Positions 42,037 through 55,636 are shown, counted from the first letter of the stretch. The stretch is 64,000 nucleotides of DNA from Blastobasis lacticolella (GCA_905147135.1 LR990049.1:13037428-13101427); one strand, 5' to 3'. Numbers and translations: made by a program. Notes: a model not told the origin generated them from the letters alone.

Positions 42037-43183
42037 AGAGCTGTCAAAAACGAATCGGTGACCGACAAGTGGTATGTAGCGCTGTGTCCACAGGTGATTA
42101 TAACTTAACGCATACTACTCATAACGGCTTAAATACAACAACATTTGTCAGATGGACTCAGGTGAGATGGGATAAGCCTTAATCTAGGCAGTACTGGTTT
42201 ATTTATGAAAAATTGCCGACTATACACTGAATAGGAAGCATGCATCAGAATAGCACCTTCGCAATTAACTGAGCCACATTTTACTGAAGTACACACCTTA
42301 TCAATTTAAGCTGCAACGTCGCCTTATGTTTATCTCTTATTTGGACCTTGACTTTGGAACACTTTATAATTGAAAAAGGATTTATGCTCTTTTACAGTGT
42401 TAAAGGGAGATACTGAGACCTTTTAGGGATAAAATGCGTTTAACCTTTCGACATTCGTTTGACTTTCCCGTTGACGAGATAGGGTATTGGCATTTACTCT
42501 AACCTGCATTTAAATGTTGCATTTTGTTTGCAATAAACTTATATTTAGTCGGAATTTGTTTGCAAATCGGCATTCTTAAGCGCATATTTAGATGGACCTC
42601 CAAACCACATCACCACCATTCTGCACATTAATTTCAGTATTTTTAAGTTCCATTTAATGTAATTGCTCATCTAGACTGCAAACAACCAATCGTTATTCAA
42701 TCCATAGGTAGTAACCGTTAACATATTCCAACATCTTTCCCGTGATTTACATCAAGCGCTTGCCAATTCAGCGCAGATCTTTTGTGTGACATAGGAAAGT
42801 CAAATTCGCGAGCCAATCCTGGCAAACAGTGGCAAATGTGGGTGAGGTAACGCGAAATCTAATGGAATTCGGTCGGAAACGGTAAAGCGCATGCGTGCGG
42901 CAACACGACGCCGTCTGCGCACCCCGGCAACAATGACAACAATGGCAGCAATTACACGGGATTGTAACTATAGTGGTCTGGTATTGTTGCGTTGAGCCGA
43001 GACCCACCTAAGTAAATACGGAAGCGCCGCGATTTAGGGCGGCCGGCGGTCGGCGGCTTGGCGGTCGTAATGGTATGGACTTGCAAGTTCAACGTGTTAC
43101 GGTTACGGTTAAAATAAACTTAGCCTACTATACCGTAACCACATACATTACATACATAAACATTTACAGACAATACTTGTATT
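42037..43183. other. Unannotated stretch between MITEs
   Basis: AT-rich with a GC patch at 43015-43070. Nothing recognised. Confidence 0.35.
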
Positions 43184-43240
43184 AGGGCGGCTTGAACCAA
43201 ATCCTTACTCGCGTCATGTTTAATGTGTTTAACAATTGGT
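43184..43240. mobile_element. GGGCGG-TTGCACC family MITE, arm only (copy D)
   Basis: GGGCGGCTTGAACCAAATCC preceded by TTA resembles the left arm of copies A-C; no matching right arm was found. Confidence 0.45.
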
Positions 43241-43734
43241 AAGTAAAGTAGCATTCTCGCTGTGCTTGTCAGCGGGAAGTAAACGCACTGCGTTGAATAC
43301 AACTCTGTAAATGGTAAATTTAGTTCATTTTGACGAACGCATAATGCTGATCACCACTAAAGTATTGTCAGTTGGGACCCTGAGCGTTCGTGCTTTTTGT
43401 GAGACCTGAGAGTAACATGTCTTCTAACCATCATTTATTCTTACCCTTCTTTGATTAATTACATGTGATTGTTATGCTAGCAGGCCACCTGATAGAAAGT
43501 GGTCTGTGTCGTCCATAACATCTCTGATTGATTTGCTGGTTTCATGTAACAAATGTCAGAACTGCAGGTGCGTTGTCAATGTGAACACTAAGCTGTGCTT
43601 AGAATTGGATCATAATAGCGTAAATAAGCGTTTTTGCTTGGCGGACGAAGATAAGGCGGTGGTACCCACCCACCCGTATATCTGCCAGAGGCCCGGCTTA
43701 GCTCGGTATTTCTGGACTTTTATTTTTTAAATAT

Positions 43735-43865
43735 ACATATGAACCTTTTGGAAGAAATTCTCCAAATGATAGGGAAAACCGCATCAAAATACGTTGCATG
43801 GTTTAGGAGGAGTTAGCGGATATACAGACAGAGAGATGCGGAGAGGGAGATTTCAATAAAGAATG
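43735..43865 (+). repeat. Dispersed repeat related to 22176-22300
   Basis: Contains GGAAGAAATTCTCCAAATGA, AAAACCGCATCAAAATACGT and GGAGTTAGCGG, aligned with the copy at 22 kb. Confidence 0.6.
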
Positions 43866-45349
43866 GAAGTAGGTACTACGCAGGCCTGCTCCACCTTGGG
43901 TAGCATCGTCGGCTTCCCATCATGTGTGGTGATGGTCAAATGACTGACTAGTTTATAATAAAAATACTTCTGAACTGCTCTTTACAAATGTGGTATTTTG
44001 AAGGCCATAATTCGCAATCGCCTTCCGTTATCACAAAGAGATTCCGCGGATGATTGGTTAACACAATCGTGGTGTCTACATTAAAAGAAAACGGAAGCCA
44101 CTACATTTAAAAAGAACATTAAACTTATCACAGTCTATTGTAAGCTTCCTTTAACCTTGAAACAATTAACCTATCTTATTAACTGCAGCTCCCAACAATT
44201 TCAGCTAATCATACCTACTAACAATAAATGAAGCTGAATACAAGTAATGATAATTAATTATCATCAAATAAGGTGAGATAAATAGTTTTCATTAGCTTGT
44301 TGCAGGTTACAAAGAAGCACGAACTCAGCCGTGAAGTCGGCATTTTAATCATCTGCTAATCTGTGCGTAGTGAAGATGAGCATGGCTTTAGGGTTCCGCT
44401 CTACATGATGACAATTGTTTTCTGAGTCTTAGAAGCAGTTAATAAATTTGTTACTGTTGAGCCTCATCAAACCGCCTCAATGTATTGAAGATTATTCAGA
44501 AATAACAGTGTGTGTATAAACAGTACGCAGGCCTAAATTTTTTTTTGTTTATTTGCCTGCCTGTGGATTTGCCTGCTAAATGGATTTTGGTGGGGTTTTA
44601 ATAGTTTAGTAGCTTGGAGTTCAACTGAAAATCCTAGGCTTAAGCCATGTATCATCTATTTCGGATAGGTAGCACCAGAGATGCAGGTCATTTAAAATTA
44701 TCGCGCGGGCAAAAGCTAGACTGTCATACTATACGATTTCCACGCAGATTAAGTCGCGCATAGGCTTGTCTTAACATAATCTTCTTTTTGACAGTAATAT
44801 ATAAATCTTAAATATTGAATGCTGGTATCAGGCTGCGATTTCTTCAAAACATAACTTACGATACAAGTGCGAGTTTAGTTTTGTTTTATTAGCAGTAAAA
44901 CTAGCAATAAAACTGAAGTCTCATAAAAATATCCAAGTTATGAAAAAGCATTGCCATCTAACGATTGTATAAATGGCTATTCTCTGAGATATCTTTAGAA
45001 CATCCTGTTATATCACAGCAGTTACTGTTAGGTGTCCATAGGATACATAGGACCACGGGTTTTATTCCCCGTTTTCCAGGTATAAGTATGAATTTATGTC
45101 TTTTCTTGTGCCAAGTCTCCTTTATTATGAATGTACAAATTGAACGTGTAATTGTGTGTCTGACGGAGATCACGCTATTGAATCAGCGTTGTAAATAGTA
45201 AATATCCTACCTAGTGGAATATTGGGGAGGGGGCGATGATAATTATTATGTTGTGAATAAATAGTATGGGACTACACTAGGGTAATAGGCGCCCATGGGC
45301 GACTGCCATCTACTGTAATTATCTAACATCTGCTAAATTCTAGTTAATG
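43866..45349. other. Unannotated stretch with a degraded repeat
   Basis: A repeat end GCGCGGGCAAAAGCTAG lies at about 44590-44720 and is echoed in reverse at 56460-56760 (TTTTGCCCGCGACTTCATCC). These ends resemble non-autonomous Helitron termini (CTAG end, GC-rich hairpin), but this is weak. No gene recognised. Confidence 0.35.
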
Positions 45350-45420
45350 GTGAAGGTCCAAGGCGCCCGGGCCCTCGCGTGCGAGAGCACACCCCGGAGA
45401 ATTGGCGCGAAGATAATCAT
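45350..45420 (+). repeat. SINE 3' end
   Basis: GGTCCAAGGCGCCCGGGCCC, then CACCCCGGAGAATTGGCGCG, matches the 3' end of the SINE at 57270-57590. Confidence 0.6.
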
Positions 45421-45733
45421 TTTTATCTATCCAAAAACAAATTCCCTTTCATATTATTTACATTAAAATATTGTATTATAATACTTACTAGCGATTTACA
45501 TAACCACGGAACCCTCCAACCGAGCCAGCTCGCGCAATACCGGTTCGATTACACAGCGTTTCCTGCTGATGATGGAGCTGCGATTATGGAGGCTGCGTCA
45601 CGACGGTGGCGGCCTCCAGCGGCCAGGGTGAGCCTTGCTGACCGCCAATTACATAATACTGCACGACCAAAGGACAGCTTCTAGTCTAACTAGTTTTAGC
45701 ACTAAAATGTACCAAATTGTGCAGGTTCATTTT

Positions 45734-46166
45734 TAACCCCTGACTAGAAAACAAAGGGGTGTTCTGTGGTATGATGTATCTGTGGCATCTGTGTGTGTCC
45801 GAACGAATGGACCGATTTTGATGCGGTTTTCGTTATTTGCGAAACAGTGTAATCGAGATGGTAGCTTTTTTTAGTAAAATTTGGTTAATAGTTTAGGAAA
45901 GATTTAATACTTGATCGGAGCTTTTCCGACATTTTCCAGCCGGTTAGATTGATCGCTGTGTCAGCCATCGTTGTTTATCTATCTACGATACTTATATAGT
46001 ATAAAACAAAGTCGCTTCCCACCGTGTGACCCTCTGCATTATGCTTAGATATTTAAACTATGCAACGGATATTAATGCGGTTTTCATCAATAGATGGAGT
46101 GGTTCAAGAGGAAGGCTTATAGGGTAAGACAGCACGCGAACGAAGTAGAGGCGGGCCAGCTAGTAA
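45734..46166 (+). repeat. Dispersed repeat of the AACCCCCGAC family, copy 2, and adjoining repeat
   Basis: 45734-45950 aligns with 27903-28110 (ACCGATTTTGATGCGGTTTT core, TTTTCCGACAT). It is followed by a second unit (45990-46166) with GTATAAAACAAAGTCGCTTC and an end CGGGCCAGCTAGT. Confidence 0.6.
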
Positions 46167-47272
46167 AGTAAACATTGCCTATTTTTAAGTAAAATTGTGG
46201 AAATAAAAATTACATTATATTCATGAATAACTTTATGCAAAGCCAGATAGATAGGTACTCATAAATAAGTTACGCTGTAACGGTTAATTTCAATGAGCGA
46301 GCCTATAACGTAATAATTCGATGATGCATCGTTTAAATATCATGCTGGATTTCATCACGATTTGATAATTTATCTCCGAACATCGAAATAGGTGTAAAAC
46401 AATCATGTCTGGTAATTATTACATCATGCTTAGGTACGTCATTTAAAAAACAACTAAAAAAATATAAATAGGCAGCTGATAGTTAAACAATTTATTGCAA
46501 AAAATAGGTTAGACAATGTCTACGTGTTGTAAAAAAAGGTAAACAAAAGTGTAATCTACTCGTAACTACAAAAAACATAGAATGCCTACTTCGTATTTTT
46601 TTCTTTAATCAATAAAACCATAATGTTTTATTTTTTTTGTATAGTTCTTATACGATTCATAAATTTTTATGAGGATTAAGATATCATGCCGTATGCCTTA
46701 AATAACGCCACATGACTTACGATTAATCATTCTGCTTATTCATATATTTTTGTTACTTTTACAACGATAGTGGTTTAAAAATAGAATTAACTTAAAACGG
46801 TGTCGAAATTCATCAACTTTACCCTTGTTTGCGACTGTTCACCTACGTTTGAACATTATTCATTTTTCCTTTCGTTGAAGACATACGCTTCAAATCTATA
46901 TTCATTTCACTGTATCCCATAATTCCCACGTTCAATCGCGATATTTGCCATAAACGCCGTCGTTACATGGTGATACCATTCACACAACGGAGACCATATT
47001 AACCTACTTTACATAACTCCTGTTACACAATTATAGCGCAAACTAGCAGCGTAGACGATTATTTCAACTAGCATAGGCTGTTATTTTTAAAGTTACTTCA
47101 TTTGAAGTTCAATGTCGTCACAAATATTGGAGTGCGTAAAGTAGAATGGTAAGTTTAATTGTAAAACTTACGTCACATTTCCTTTTTATTTGAAAAAAAG
47201 ATTAAGTAGGGGGTTGCGAATAAACAATTTAACCATATAAATGCTAGATACTAGGTGAGGTTGACATATAAA
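46167..47272. other. Unannotated AT-rich stretch
   Basis: No repeat, RNA gene or coding motif recognised. Confidence 0.4.
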
Positions 47273-47528
47273 TGGCCCTGTCGTGTCGGGCAGATTAGAA
47301 TAGAACCAACCCCTTACACTCGTGGGTGCCGTACAAGGCGATTAATATTTTCGAGGCAAAAGATCTAGAGTCTCCGTAGGCTGGAAAATGGGCAGCAGCG
47401 TTTTCCATTATTGTATTTATAACACTGCGATGTCCAACCCGCTGCCAAGCGTGGAGAATATGACATTCCCCATTCATGGGAGAGGCCATAAGTCCTGCAG
47501 AGGACTGTTATGGGCTGTGATGATGACA
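47273..47528 (+). repeat. GAT-tailed retroelement repeat, copy 3
   Basis: Full-length match to 15023-15302, including GTACAAGGCGA.TAAT, GGAAAATGGGCAGCAGC, CCAAGCGTGGAGA and the end GGGCTGTGATGATGA. Confidence 0.8.
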
Positions 47529-48689
47529 TGTAAATATTTTATAGTAACTATATATATACTCGTAAAATATATCCAAAAATTACTGTTATTTCATTGAATT
47601 GTTTAAAATCACACTGTGCTGGAGCAACTGTAATAGAGCGAGTGAAAAGCAAATATTAACATTGAATGGGTAACAGTGCCCGAAGTACACTCGCAGAACT
47701 TTTATCGCGAGCAATATTGTACCATGTAATTGTTGTTGTTTTTACAATATTTTGTTCAGCGGGGCAATGCAGCCAGCGGTCTTGGAACGATGCCCAGGGG
47801 AAACCTAGGCGCAATCGAGAACGGGCATTTTTCAATTTAAACTTAATTCTCATGTATTGTATATTTTGTTTATTAAGGTAAACTATAAAATGCAAGCACA
47901 AATAACTAGTAGGTACAATATCTCAATATTCTCAATCTCAGCTTTGACAAATATATGTGATATTTGTCAAAGCTTCATTGTTGTTGACTGATATAGTTGA
48001 CTGTCAATATTTCATTTTTTCAAAATTGTTTTTATATCGAATGTAAAATCTGTCAGTATCTTGAGAGACGACGTTACGCATTTTTATTTTCTGACAGTTA
48101 ATAGTTACAGTACGTTACATTTTTTCTGTTGCATGAATACATTACTGCACTTCTATTTATGCACATGGAGTTCGAATAACCTTACATAATAACAGCCTAC
48201 AGTTTCCTGTTTTATTTGCACTTCAATATCGCATGTAATCGCAAACCATAAAAAGCACTTTGTCTGTAATTAATTGCCACACATAAAGAACATCCAAGAA
48301 CAAGATAATATCTTATTATAGGAAACTATGCGACTACGTTGTCCATTGAATGGAAGGTGCCTCGAGCAAATGAGATACACAAGCAACATTTATATCGGAT
48401 GGAACGCATCTGCATTGCCATCTAAAACCGCGACTTACATAGTTTTATTCTCCGTTTATGGTATAATTTTGCTGACTACCATGTATGTTAATATCAATTG
48501 TATCTATAAACGCACGTAATACGTATCAGTACATTGTATTGACAAGAAGTTGTCATTTGAATCATTAATCATTAATTAATACAATAACCTGCAGAACTAA
48601 GATGCATACAATCCACAATCCTTTCGGAATACAAACCAAATCCTCGTAACTGTCAAATGGCAATTTGCGTGAGCAATTGCATCTGAACC
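47529..48689. other. Unannotated stretch with a small hairpin
   Basis: Holds a perfect 15-bp hairpin at 47940-47974 (AGCTTTGACAAATAT with a 5-base loop). No gene recognised. Confidence 0.4.
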
Positions 48690-48860
48690 CCTTTGACCTG
48701 GTGCCGGAAAACGACGGATAAACTACCCAAATATTTCCCAAATTACTAAACCGATTTTAATTAAACTAACCATCTCGATTAAATGGTTTTCAAATAAAGA
48801 AACTGCCTCGAAATCTGTCCGTTGTTCCGGAGCTGCAATGCCACAGTATAGACACCCCTA
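48690..48860 (-). repeat. Dispersed repeat of the AACCCCCGAC family, copy 3
   Basis: Reverse orientation of the copies at 27.9 and 45.7 kb (AAACCGATTTTAATTAAACT, CCATCTCGATTAAATGG, AATGCCACAG). Confidence 0.6.
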
Positions 48861-50999
48861 TTATTGCGTTGGAATATTACCAGAACATTTAGAATACATT
48901 ACATTTTAGTCCATCTTGATGCCTAGCTAGAGGAAGGTTAGAAGATGATAGAGAAGGGAGGAAGATTTATGTAATATTTACCAGAATCGTCTATCTTGGT
49001 CAAAGGATTGCAATATTTGAAATACCCAAATACAACAATAACGCAGTTGTTATTTTCCTAATCTTTGTTTACTAATCAGCCTATAGGACATAGTCGCCTT
49101 GTATGATACTCAGCAACAAACGATGAAGCCGCCTACTTGATGGAAGGAGGTAACTGTCGCCCATAGGCGAATACCTTTACGATTCAATCACCAATCAATG
49201 TAACAAAAATGCAGAAGCGCATCGCGGACCTGCGATCTTACTTAACGCCTGTAATTGCGCTGGCGACCTTATACTTCAAACCGGAAAACAAGAATGCAAG
49301 AGGTGGACTACTGAGGCCTAAAAGTGTCCTATAGCAGAGGGGGGATAGCGGTCAAAGTCTGTCAAGTTATAGTAAGAAGAAAACATAAGAAGAACACGCG
49401 GTAAGCATTAGAACTCGCACGCTATTACCTATTACGCTTTACACGAAGTTCACATGAGATAACGAGTGTAACGCGGCATTTCGCATACATTACGGCGGCT
49501 GCGCGCGCACGGGCGGTAACTGTGTCACAGAACACCGCTACTTTGTAGTGATCAATATGTGCGAATGCAGGAGTGAAGTAAAATGTTACCTTCTATTTGT
49601 AAAAAAAAAGATTCCGATAAATTGAGTTGAATTCCTTATTTTTTGATCGGTTGAACGTTACTTTTTGTTGCAGAGATTAATAATACAGCTACAGATTTAG
49701 AGATGAGATTTACAGATCTAGAAATATACAAAGTTGATTCGTACTGGATGATGGTCAAGGTGTAACGAGCCTTCGCGGTTGAGAGTGCAAACTGGGAAAA
49801 AGCTTACGCTGATGATATAAACTTGATCCGTACAAACAAACTTACTGCTTCTGCTCTGCTAAATTATTTAGCGTAGATTACCAGATTATGCCAGTGCATA
49901 CAATCAAAAAGAAAAAGTAGGTAACAGCTGTCCAGAGTCTGCATAATCCATTCAAAATACTTAAGGTAGTTTTGCAAAGTAAATACAAACTCCCAAAATA
50001 ATTTAGTTACTAATGTTTCGGGCAATACGTCCATAGACTGCGGTGACTACTGGTAAGTAGTAGATAAGATGGTAATCAGGCAGGCCGTAGCTTCTTTACC
50101 ACCTTAGTGACCGATATAAAAGAAATACTACTCTCTCACGGTACTGTTGGAACCACTAAACTGGTACGTCCAAAAAAAATTAACAATAACCACATCATAT
50201 GAATCAGTTAACCAACTTAATATTTAAAAGATAGTATGAAAGGAACTAATGGTTTCCGTTACGAACGCCACCTTCCGTTATTTTTTAACATGCGAAATAC
50301 AATATGAATAAGTAACTGTAACATAATTACACTGGTTTTCACGTAAGCGTAGAGTCATGCCGTCATATACTATAATACATTATAAATGGATATGTAAATG
50401 ACGAGAAATTTTGTTATCAATACAATAACGCGCCGCCTCATTTAAGTACCGCTGTGTGGTTCAGAACTGGTTCCTTTATTAATTTTGTTTATTTATGAAG
50501 TAACTGTACTAGCAGTTTAACCTCAACCTCGGAATATTTTGTTAATATTCACACATTCAACATCTAAACTTTTCTCGTGGTCGTAGAATGTTAAAATTAG
50601 ACTACGGTGGACAGATAAGCATTGGACATGCAGTGGACGATTGCAAATGAAGACTAAGGACAAAGAAAGATCATAAGTCAATAGAAAAAAAATCCGCTAA
50701 ATGTAAAAAGATTTCCCTTTCAATTCAAAGTAGGAATACAAAATATTTACAATTAGAAATAAAATTAAACACTAATACTAAAATATATTTAAAAAATCAT
50801 CCACACTGTTGTCCCGCGGAATGATGCTCAGAAAGCTAGCTGCGTTGCCTCGTTGGATAGCAATACAAGTAGGAACATATTTTCAAAACACATTATACTT
50901 TCATACTGTATGCCCCAGTTTTGTGCGGGGGACGGAAATTTTCTCCATTTGACTATAATTTTTCTTCCCTCATGGTTTTTAAATGTTATGTTATTGAAT
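48861..50999. other. Unannotated stretch with a retroelement scar
   Basis: 49240-49290 contains CCTGTAATTGCGCTGGCGAC and TTCAAACCGGAA, a sequence recurrent in Lepidopteran LINE or SINE 3' ends. The rest is unassigned. Confidence 0.4.
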
Positions 51000-51190
51000 A
51001 TCATTAAAATAAATAAATATGCTTGTACAAAGTCACACAGCGCCATCTAGCCCCAAAGCAAAGCTTGTGTTATGGATATTAGCCCACCACTATTACCCAG
51101 CCCTGTAGCAGAAATTAAAATTGAAGACTGGGAATCGAACCCGCGACCTCTGCGTGGCGACCGTCATGTTAACCAATCGTCGTCAATATT
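51000..51190 (-). mobile_element. tRNA-derived SINE
   Basis: On the minus strand a tRNA-like head with a pol III B box (GGTCGCGGGTTCGATTCCCA, near 51129-51150) is followed by the body shared with 9863-9960 and an ATTT-rich tail (51000-51016). No cloverleaf is complete. Confidence 0.75.
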
Positions 51191-51235
51191 TCAAGATACA
51201 TTGTAAATGGTAAAAAATTTGTACCAGTTATAGGT

Positions 51236-51280
51236 ATATTATATATATTATATATTATATTATATTATATATATATTTAT
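51236..51280. repeat. TA-rich microsatellite
   Basis: Nearly pure alternation of TATAT and ATTATAT words, about 45 bp. Confidence 0.8.
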
Positions 51281-51830
51281 TCTTTTAGATAAATAATATC
51301 CATTTAGGACGCGTTTCTTCGAATACACTACTATTTTTCTCCCTAGAATATAATATTTTTACAAAGGCTTAAGATCAGGTATTCAAAGAATACACAATGT
51401 GATAAATAAAATATCGAATCAAGACTGTATTAACCTAAATAAGCCGGCTGTCCATCACTACGTCCATTCAATACAATTTTAACTGCGTACTCTACATCGG
51501 CAGTAGAAAGCGCGCGTTGATGTCTTTTATATGAACGTAACGGAAAAAGCTGCAATAAACATTGCACAGGCGCAATTCACTGAAATTATTATGAACATAA
51601 ATCAAGCAGTACCTATTTTTACGTCACGTACTTTTTAATTTTCAGTTTAACCTCAATTTCAATCAATGACTCACGAGACGAGTATTTAAACGCTAAGAAA
51701 AACGCAGTTTTATTATCTTGTACAGTCATCGCTGCAGTCATGTTATCGTTCTCCGTCCAGGATAATAAGGACAAGGTATCCTGTCTTAACAGGCAGACAA
51801 TATTTATAAGTAACACAACATAGTACTTAC

Positions 51831-52030
51831 ATCAACAGTTGACCCTAAAACTCTGCTACACAACGGATTCAGTACAGTCCACCGATCACTTCATTCACGT
51901 ATTTCGTTGCAGTCCACTTATTTCGAGTCCCGATATCCGTACACTGTCGCGGTTCGTGCGTACGCGCAGCCGCGTCTCGGTGCGGAGTCGCGAGGTGTGC
52001 GCCGGCGCTGCACTTGATCGTTGAACTGGC
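51831..52030 (-). promoter_or_regulatory. Candidate GC-rich promoter and non-coding first exon, possibly of gene A
   Basis: A GC-rich, CpG-rich block at about 51950-52110 stands out from AT-rich flanks. On the minus strand it leads into a sequence ending TGTTGAT followed by GTAAGTAC, a strong splice donor at 51830. No long coding frame is conserved across it. It lies between the 3' end of gene B and the start-codon exon of gene A, on the right strand to supply the missing leader exon of gene A. No TATA box is seen. The link is inference from position and signal only. Confidence 0.3.
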
Positions 52031-52533
52031 CCGGCAGCGCTACCAAACACGCTCGACCGCTCAGCCTTCCGCCCTTCATACGGAGCGCGGTATTCTCAAT
52101 TCGGCCGGGTAACACCAGTGTTACTTACTTACTACTTATAGGGTAATTGCGCCGAGGCACACCAGCGAGGCAAAAACAGTTGGAAACCGTGTTGTGGTCA
52201 ACCGCGGCGCGCGAGATAGCTTAATTGATCGCCGGCGATCGCTATCGGGCCGCATCTAAATAATATCCCGCGGAACAGTTAGATACAGATATGAGCTAAT
52301 TATTTTTCGATATTATTTTCCATCAGATGTGACGCGTTTGCTGCCGGTTAATGGACCAGTTTTATTGTGTAGGTTTTTTGTTAATAATACTTTCTTTAAG
52401 GTAAAAAGTACCGTATGGGGTGCCAATCGACTTCCGAGAGTATTCAATCAGTCACAGGATCACGAGTGTATCTCCAATGCAGTATACGTTGTTTATGGAT
52501 TGGTTACGATGATACGAGGACAACGTAGTTTAA

Positions 52534-52640
52534 GGGCGGCTTGCACCATATTCTTAAACGCATTTAAGCTGATACTTAAACAAACAACTTTATACATAAA
52601 AAGTTAAACTTGTTTAACCGTGTTAAGAATTTGGTGCTAA
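52534..52640. mobile_element. GGGCGG-TTGCACC family MITE, copy C
   Basis: The left end GGGCGGCTTGCACCATATTC is preceded by TAA (52531-52533); the right end TTAAGAATTTGGTGC is followed by TAA. The last part of the right terminal repeat is missing. The TAA flanks agree with a PIF/Harbinger-type origin. Confidence 0.6.
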
Positions 52641-55636
52641 GAAACATTGCGATATCATCTTAATTCTAGCGGTCAGTCTTGGCTTCTCTCAGGGATCGCT
52701 TTTAAAAAACAGCGCAATATCAGCTATCCAATTTGCAACCTGTTTGTTATTCAAATGTGCTCACCAAATCCAAAACAATACTAGTAAGGCGTGAAAAATT
52801 AAATAGGTTACTTCCAAGCTTTTATATCGCACAACAAAGGGTTTCCTTATCAGCTCGCTAACAGGAATACGTACGTTAAGATTTCTATTACTAACTTTGG
52901 AAATGATTTGTTGCCGGTAGAATTAGCCAACCGCCAATCTACATACATATATTCATAGTATAAATTGAAGAAGTTAACCAAGCTTATCAAAATATACCTT
53001 TTATTTTAGTTTTGCTAAACTTAGTTTTGAGATAATATACTAATAATATATACGATAGAATAAAATAAATAACTTAATCGACCAAGTAAACATTTAAATC
53101 GACATTAGCATAAAATAACAAACAATAGGAACATAATAAAAGTACACACCGACTTCCCATTTAACAAGCAATTTCCTCTCAGATGCTAATTTATGCAATA
53201 ATTACTGCACATGCAAAATAATGCCGAGTTTGCTAATGGCAAATGTTAACGACATGGCCGGCGCAGGACCGGCCGACGAACCTGCCGGTAACGACGTGTC
53301 GAGTAAATTACAGGCACATCTACCTTAGGCCAGGACGAAGGATGAGGCGAATAAATAGATCCGTCTAATTTCCATAACGATTTAGCTAAACAGTTATCTG
53401 GAAATCTAGAAATATTTATTTCGAAAGTGCAGTTTGTTATGTAATAAATGTTTTTTAAGAATTACTACATTAAGGAAATACAAAATATTACACAATACAA
53501 CCCACGATATTGGGAGATGATTTTGAATGTTAGATAAATAGTTCTACTGGAAATTAAAATTTAATTTTTAGAAGAAGTAACTCTCCACGAATTTCATTAC
53601 CTTCCCACTTCCTAATATTCTGAACAAAACTATTTCTAGGAAGATTGTAGAATACTACTAGAGACAGTTACAACTATTGAGAAAATTAGTACAATCAGAA
53701 ATCGCCTTTTACAACCACAACTTTACCTCGTTAAAATTTTAATATATCTATATATTCGTCAAATAGTGCTCTATTCTTGGCTTAGAAATTAAGGCACAGG
53801 TATGAAAGGTCGTATTCCAAGTGGGTACTGTGAGAGCGCCATAAAGGCTTGGCCACAGACGATGCGGTCCTGGAATAGGCCTGTGCCGGCGTAACATGGC
53901 ATGGCATCACATAAAACATGCCAACGTCTCTGGCCCTTTTACCCTTTTATGGGGCAAACGTGACATTTACTGCCGCACTCGGGAGCTCGCTTGAGATCTA
54001 ACTCCCGCACGAGATTTGATATTTTTTAGAAAGATTAAGTTGGATTCGTAGTGGATGTTGGAGTAACGTGGTGTCCATCCATTTCCACACGGCAGGAGAC
54101 GTGACGTCATATACGACATACGTATTTACATAAATAGAATCAAATTTTAATAGTACTGTGGCTGAATCCGGGTTTGGCCGCTCGGATGCAGCGGTGACTA
54201 TGGATGAAGAAAACTCACAGTTAATTATTAATTCTATTTAGTTTTATTAATAAATTGCAATTTAAACTAGTTGAGCGTTACTTAAACTTAGTGAGCGATT
54301 TCATGTACCTTAGCATTTTTTTATTTGACTTTAGCAAAGTTTGGGAGCCCAACAAACTGATAAGTATTAGTTTTAAGTACTTGTAAAAAATTAATTTTAA
54401 ATATTTTGTCTATCTGAAACCATGGGGACTCTTCCAAAGTGTTTAAAATTTTCATTACTGCAATAATTTCTAATCTGACACTAATCGTCCCGAAAGATAC
54501 ACGATCGAAGTTACATTCAAACAGTTTTTACAAAACATTATGAAATATGGTTTAATATTAGTTCATGTTTTGTTAGTCTTTCGCCGAATGTCATCATCAC
54601 GAAGGGATTACCTTAATTCCCACCGGAGAGGACATTACCTACGAACAACTAGGGGCCGATTCTGCTACATCTCAAATTCAACACTTTCTCTAACCATACA
54701 ACTGTATTAAAACATAACTGAAAATGATCTTCGACAATATACGACTGTCGTTGATAGTTAAGAAAATATTTTTGGCTGCAATAGACATTTCAATGTCATT
54801 ATTAATAGAGATATGTGTCTAGAAAAACTGTCGAATTCGAGATATCATAGCGTGAGGATTGGCCCCTGTATATTTAATACAGGGTAACAAATGTCAATAA
54901 ATCAAGGTAAATAGGCAATGAATACCATTAACTACGAGCAACTACTCCAAAAATTAACTTATAGTCGTTACTCTGTAAAAAATATACGTATCCCTATTTA
55001 TTCTAAATTATTATTAATAGTTCAATCGTTAATAGCGATGAGATAACACATATCAAACTTGAAACTAGCGGCTATTATAGTCACCAGTTTATAGTTCACA
55101 CACATCCTTTCCTTTTTTCCTTTCCAACCTTATCGAATCTACTCTCAGAATATACCCTATGCGAGTTGCGTGCATACTAATCGTAGCACGTTCGCGAGAT
55201 TTGGACGTTCCACGGTGCGTGGTTCTGCGGATTTTCATGCAGCGGGTGACCACGAACGGCCACATATAGAGTGCTATAAACTATAATATATCTGACCCGG
55301 TGGCCAAAACTGGAACTAAGTGTCGCCATTTTAAAATGTCTTTTAGTTATCAATAACAGCGACGCCGTCACCATTCCAGATAAGTTTGTGACATGTCTGC
55401 GCTACCATGGACGATACCCTTTCAACTATACGTCGCTGCTGTTCTGTGTACGTCCGTCAGCTTGCGCACCGTGGAACCTCGCCTTTACATTGTGCACACA
55501 TTATCTTTACGGCACATATTTGAACCAAAACCATATTAAAGTAGCTGCAACACAAAACACAGAGTAGCTGTGAGGATAGATTCAACAAACCATATCGATA
55601 ATCTCATCGCGTCAAGTCCAAAAGAAACTATCACGT
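52641..55636. other. Intergenic region between gene A and gene B
   Basis: AT-rich with no recognised gene. A block at 54822-54868 resembles 19402-19450. A minus-strand AATAAA (55002-54997) is a possible poly(A) signal for gene B. Confidence 0.4.

Noticed and set aside
51120..51190. Possible tRNA on the minus strand
   Set aside because: The acceptor stem does not close and the sequence is the head of a SINE.
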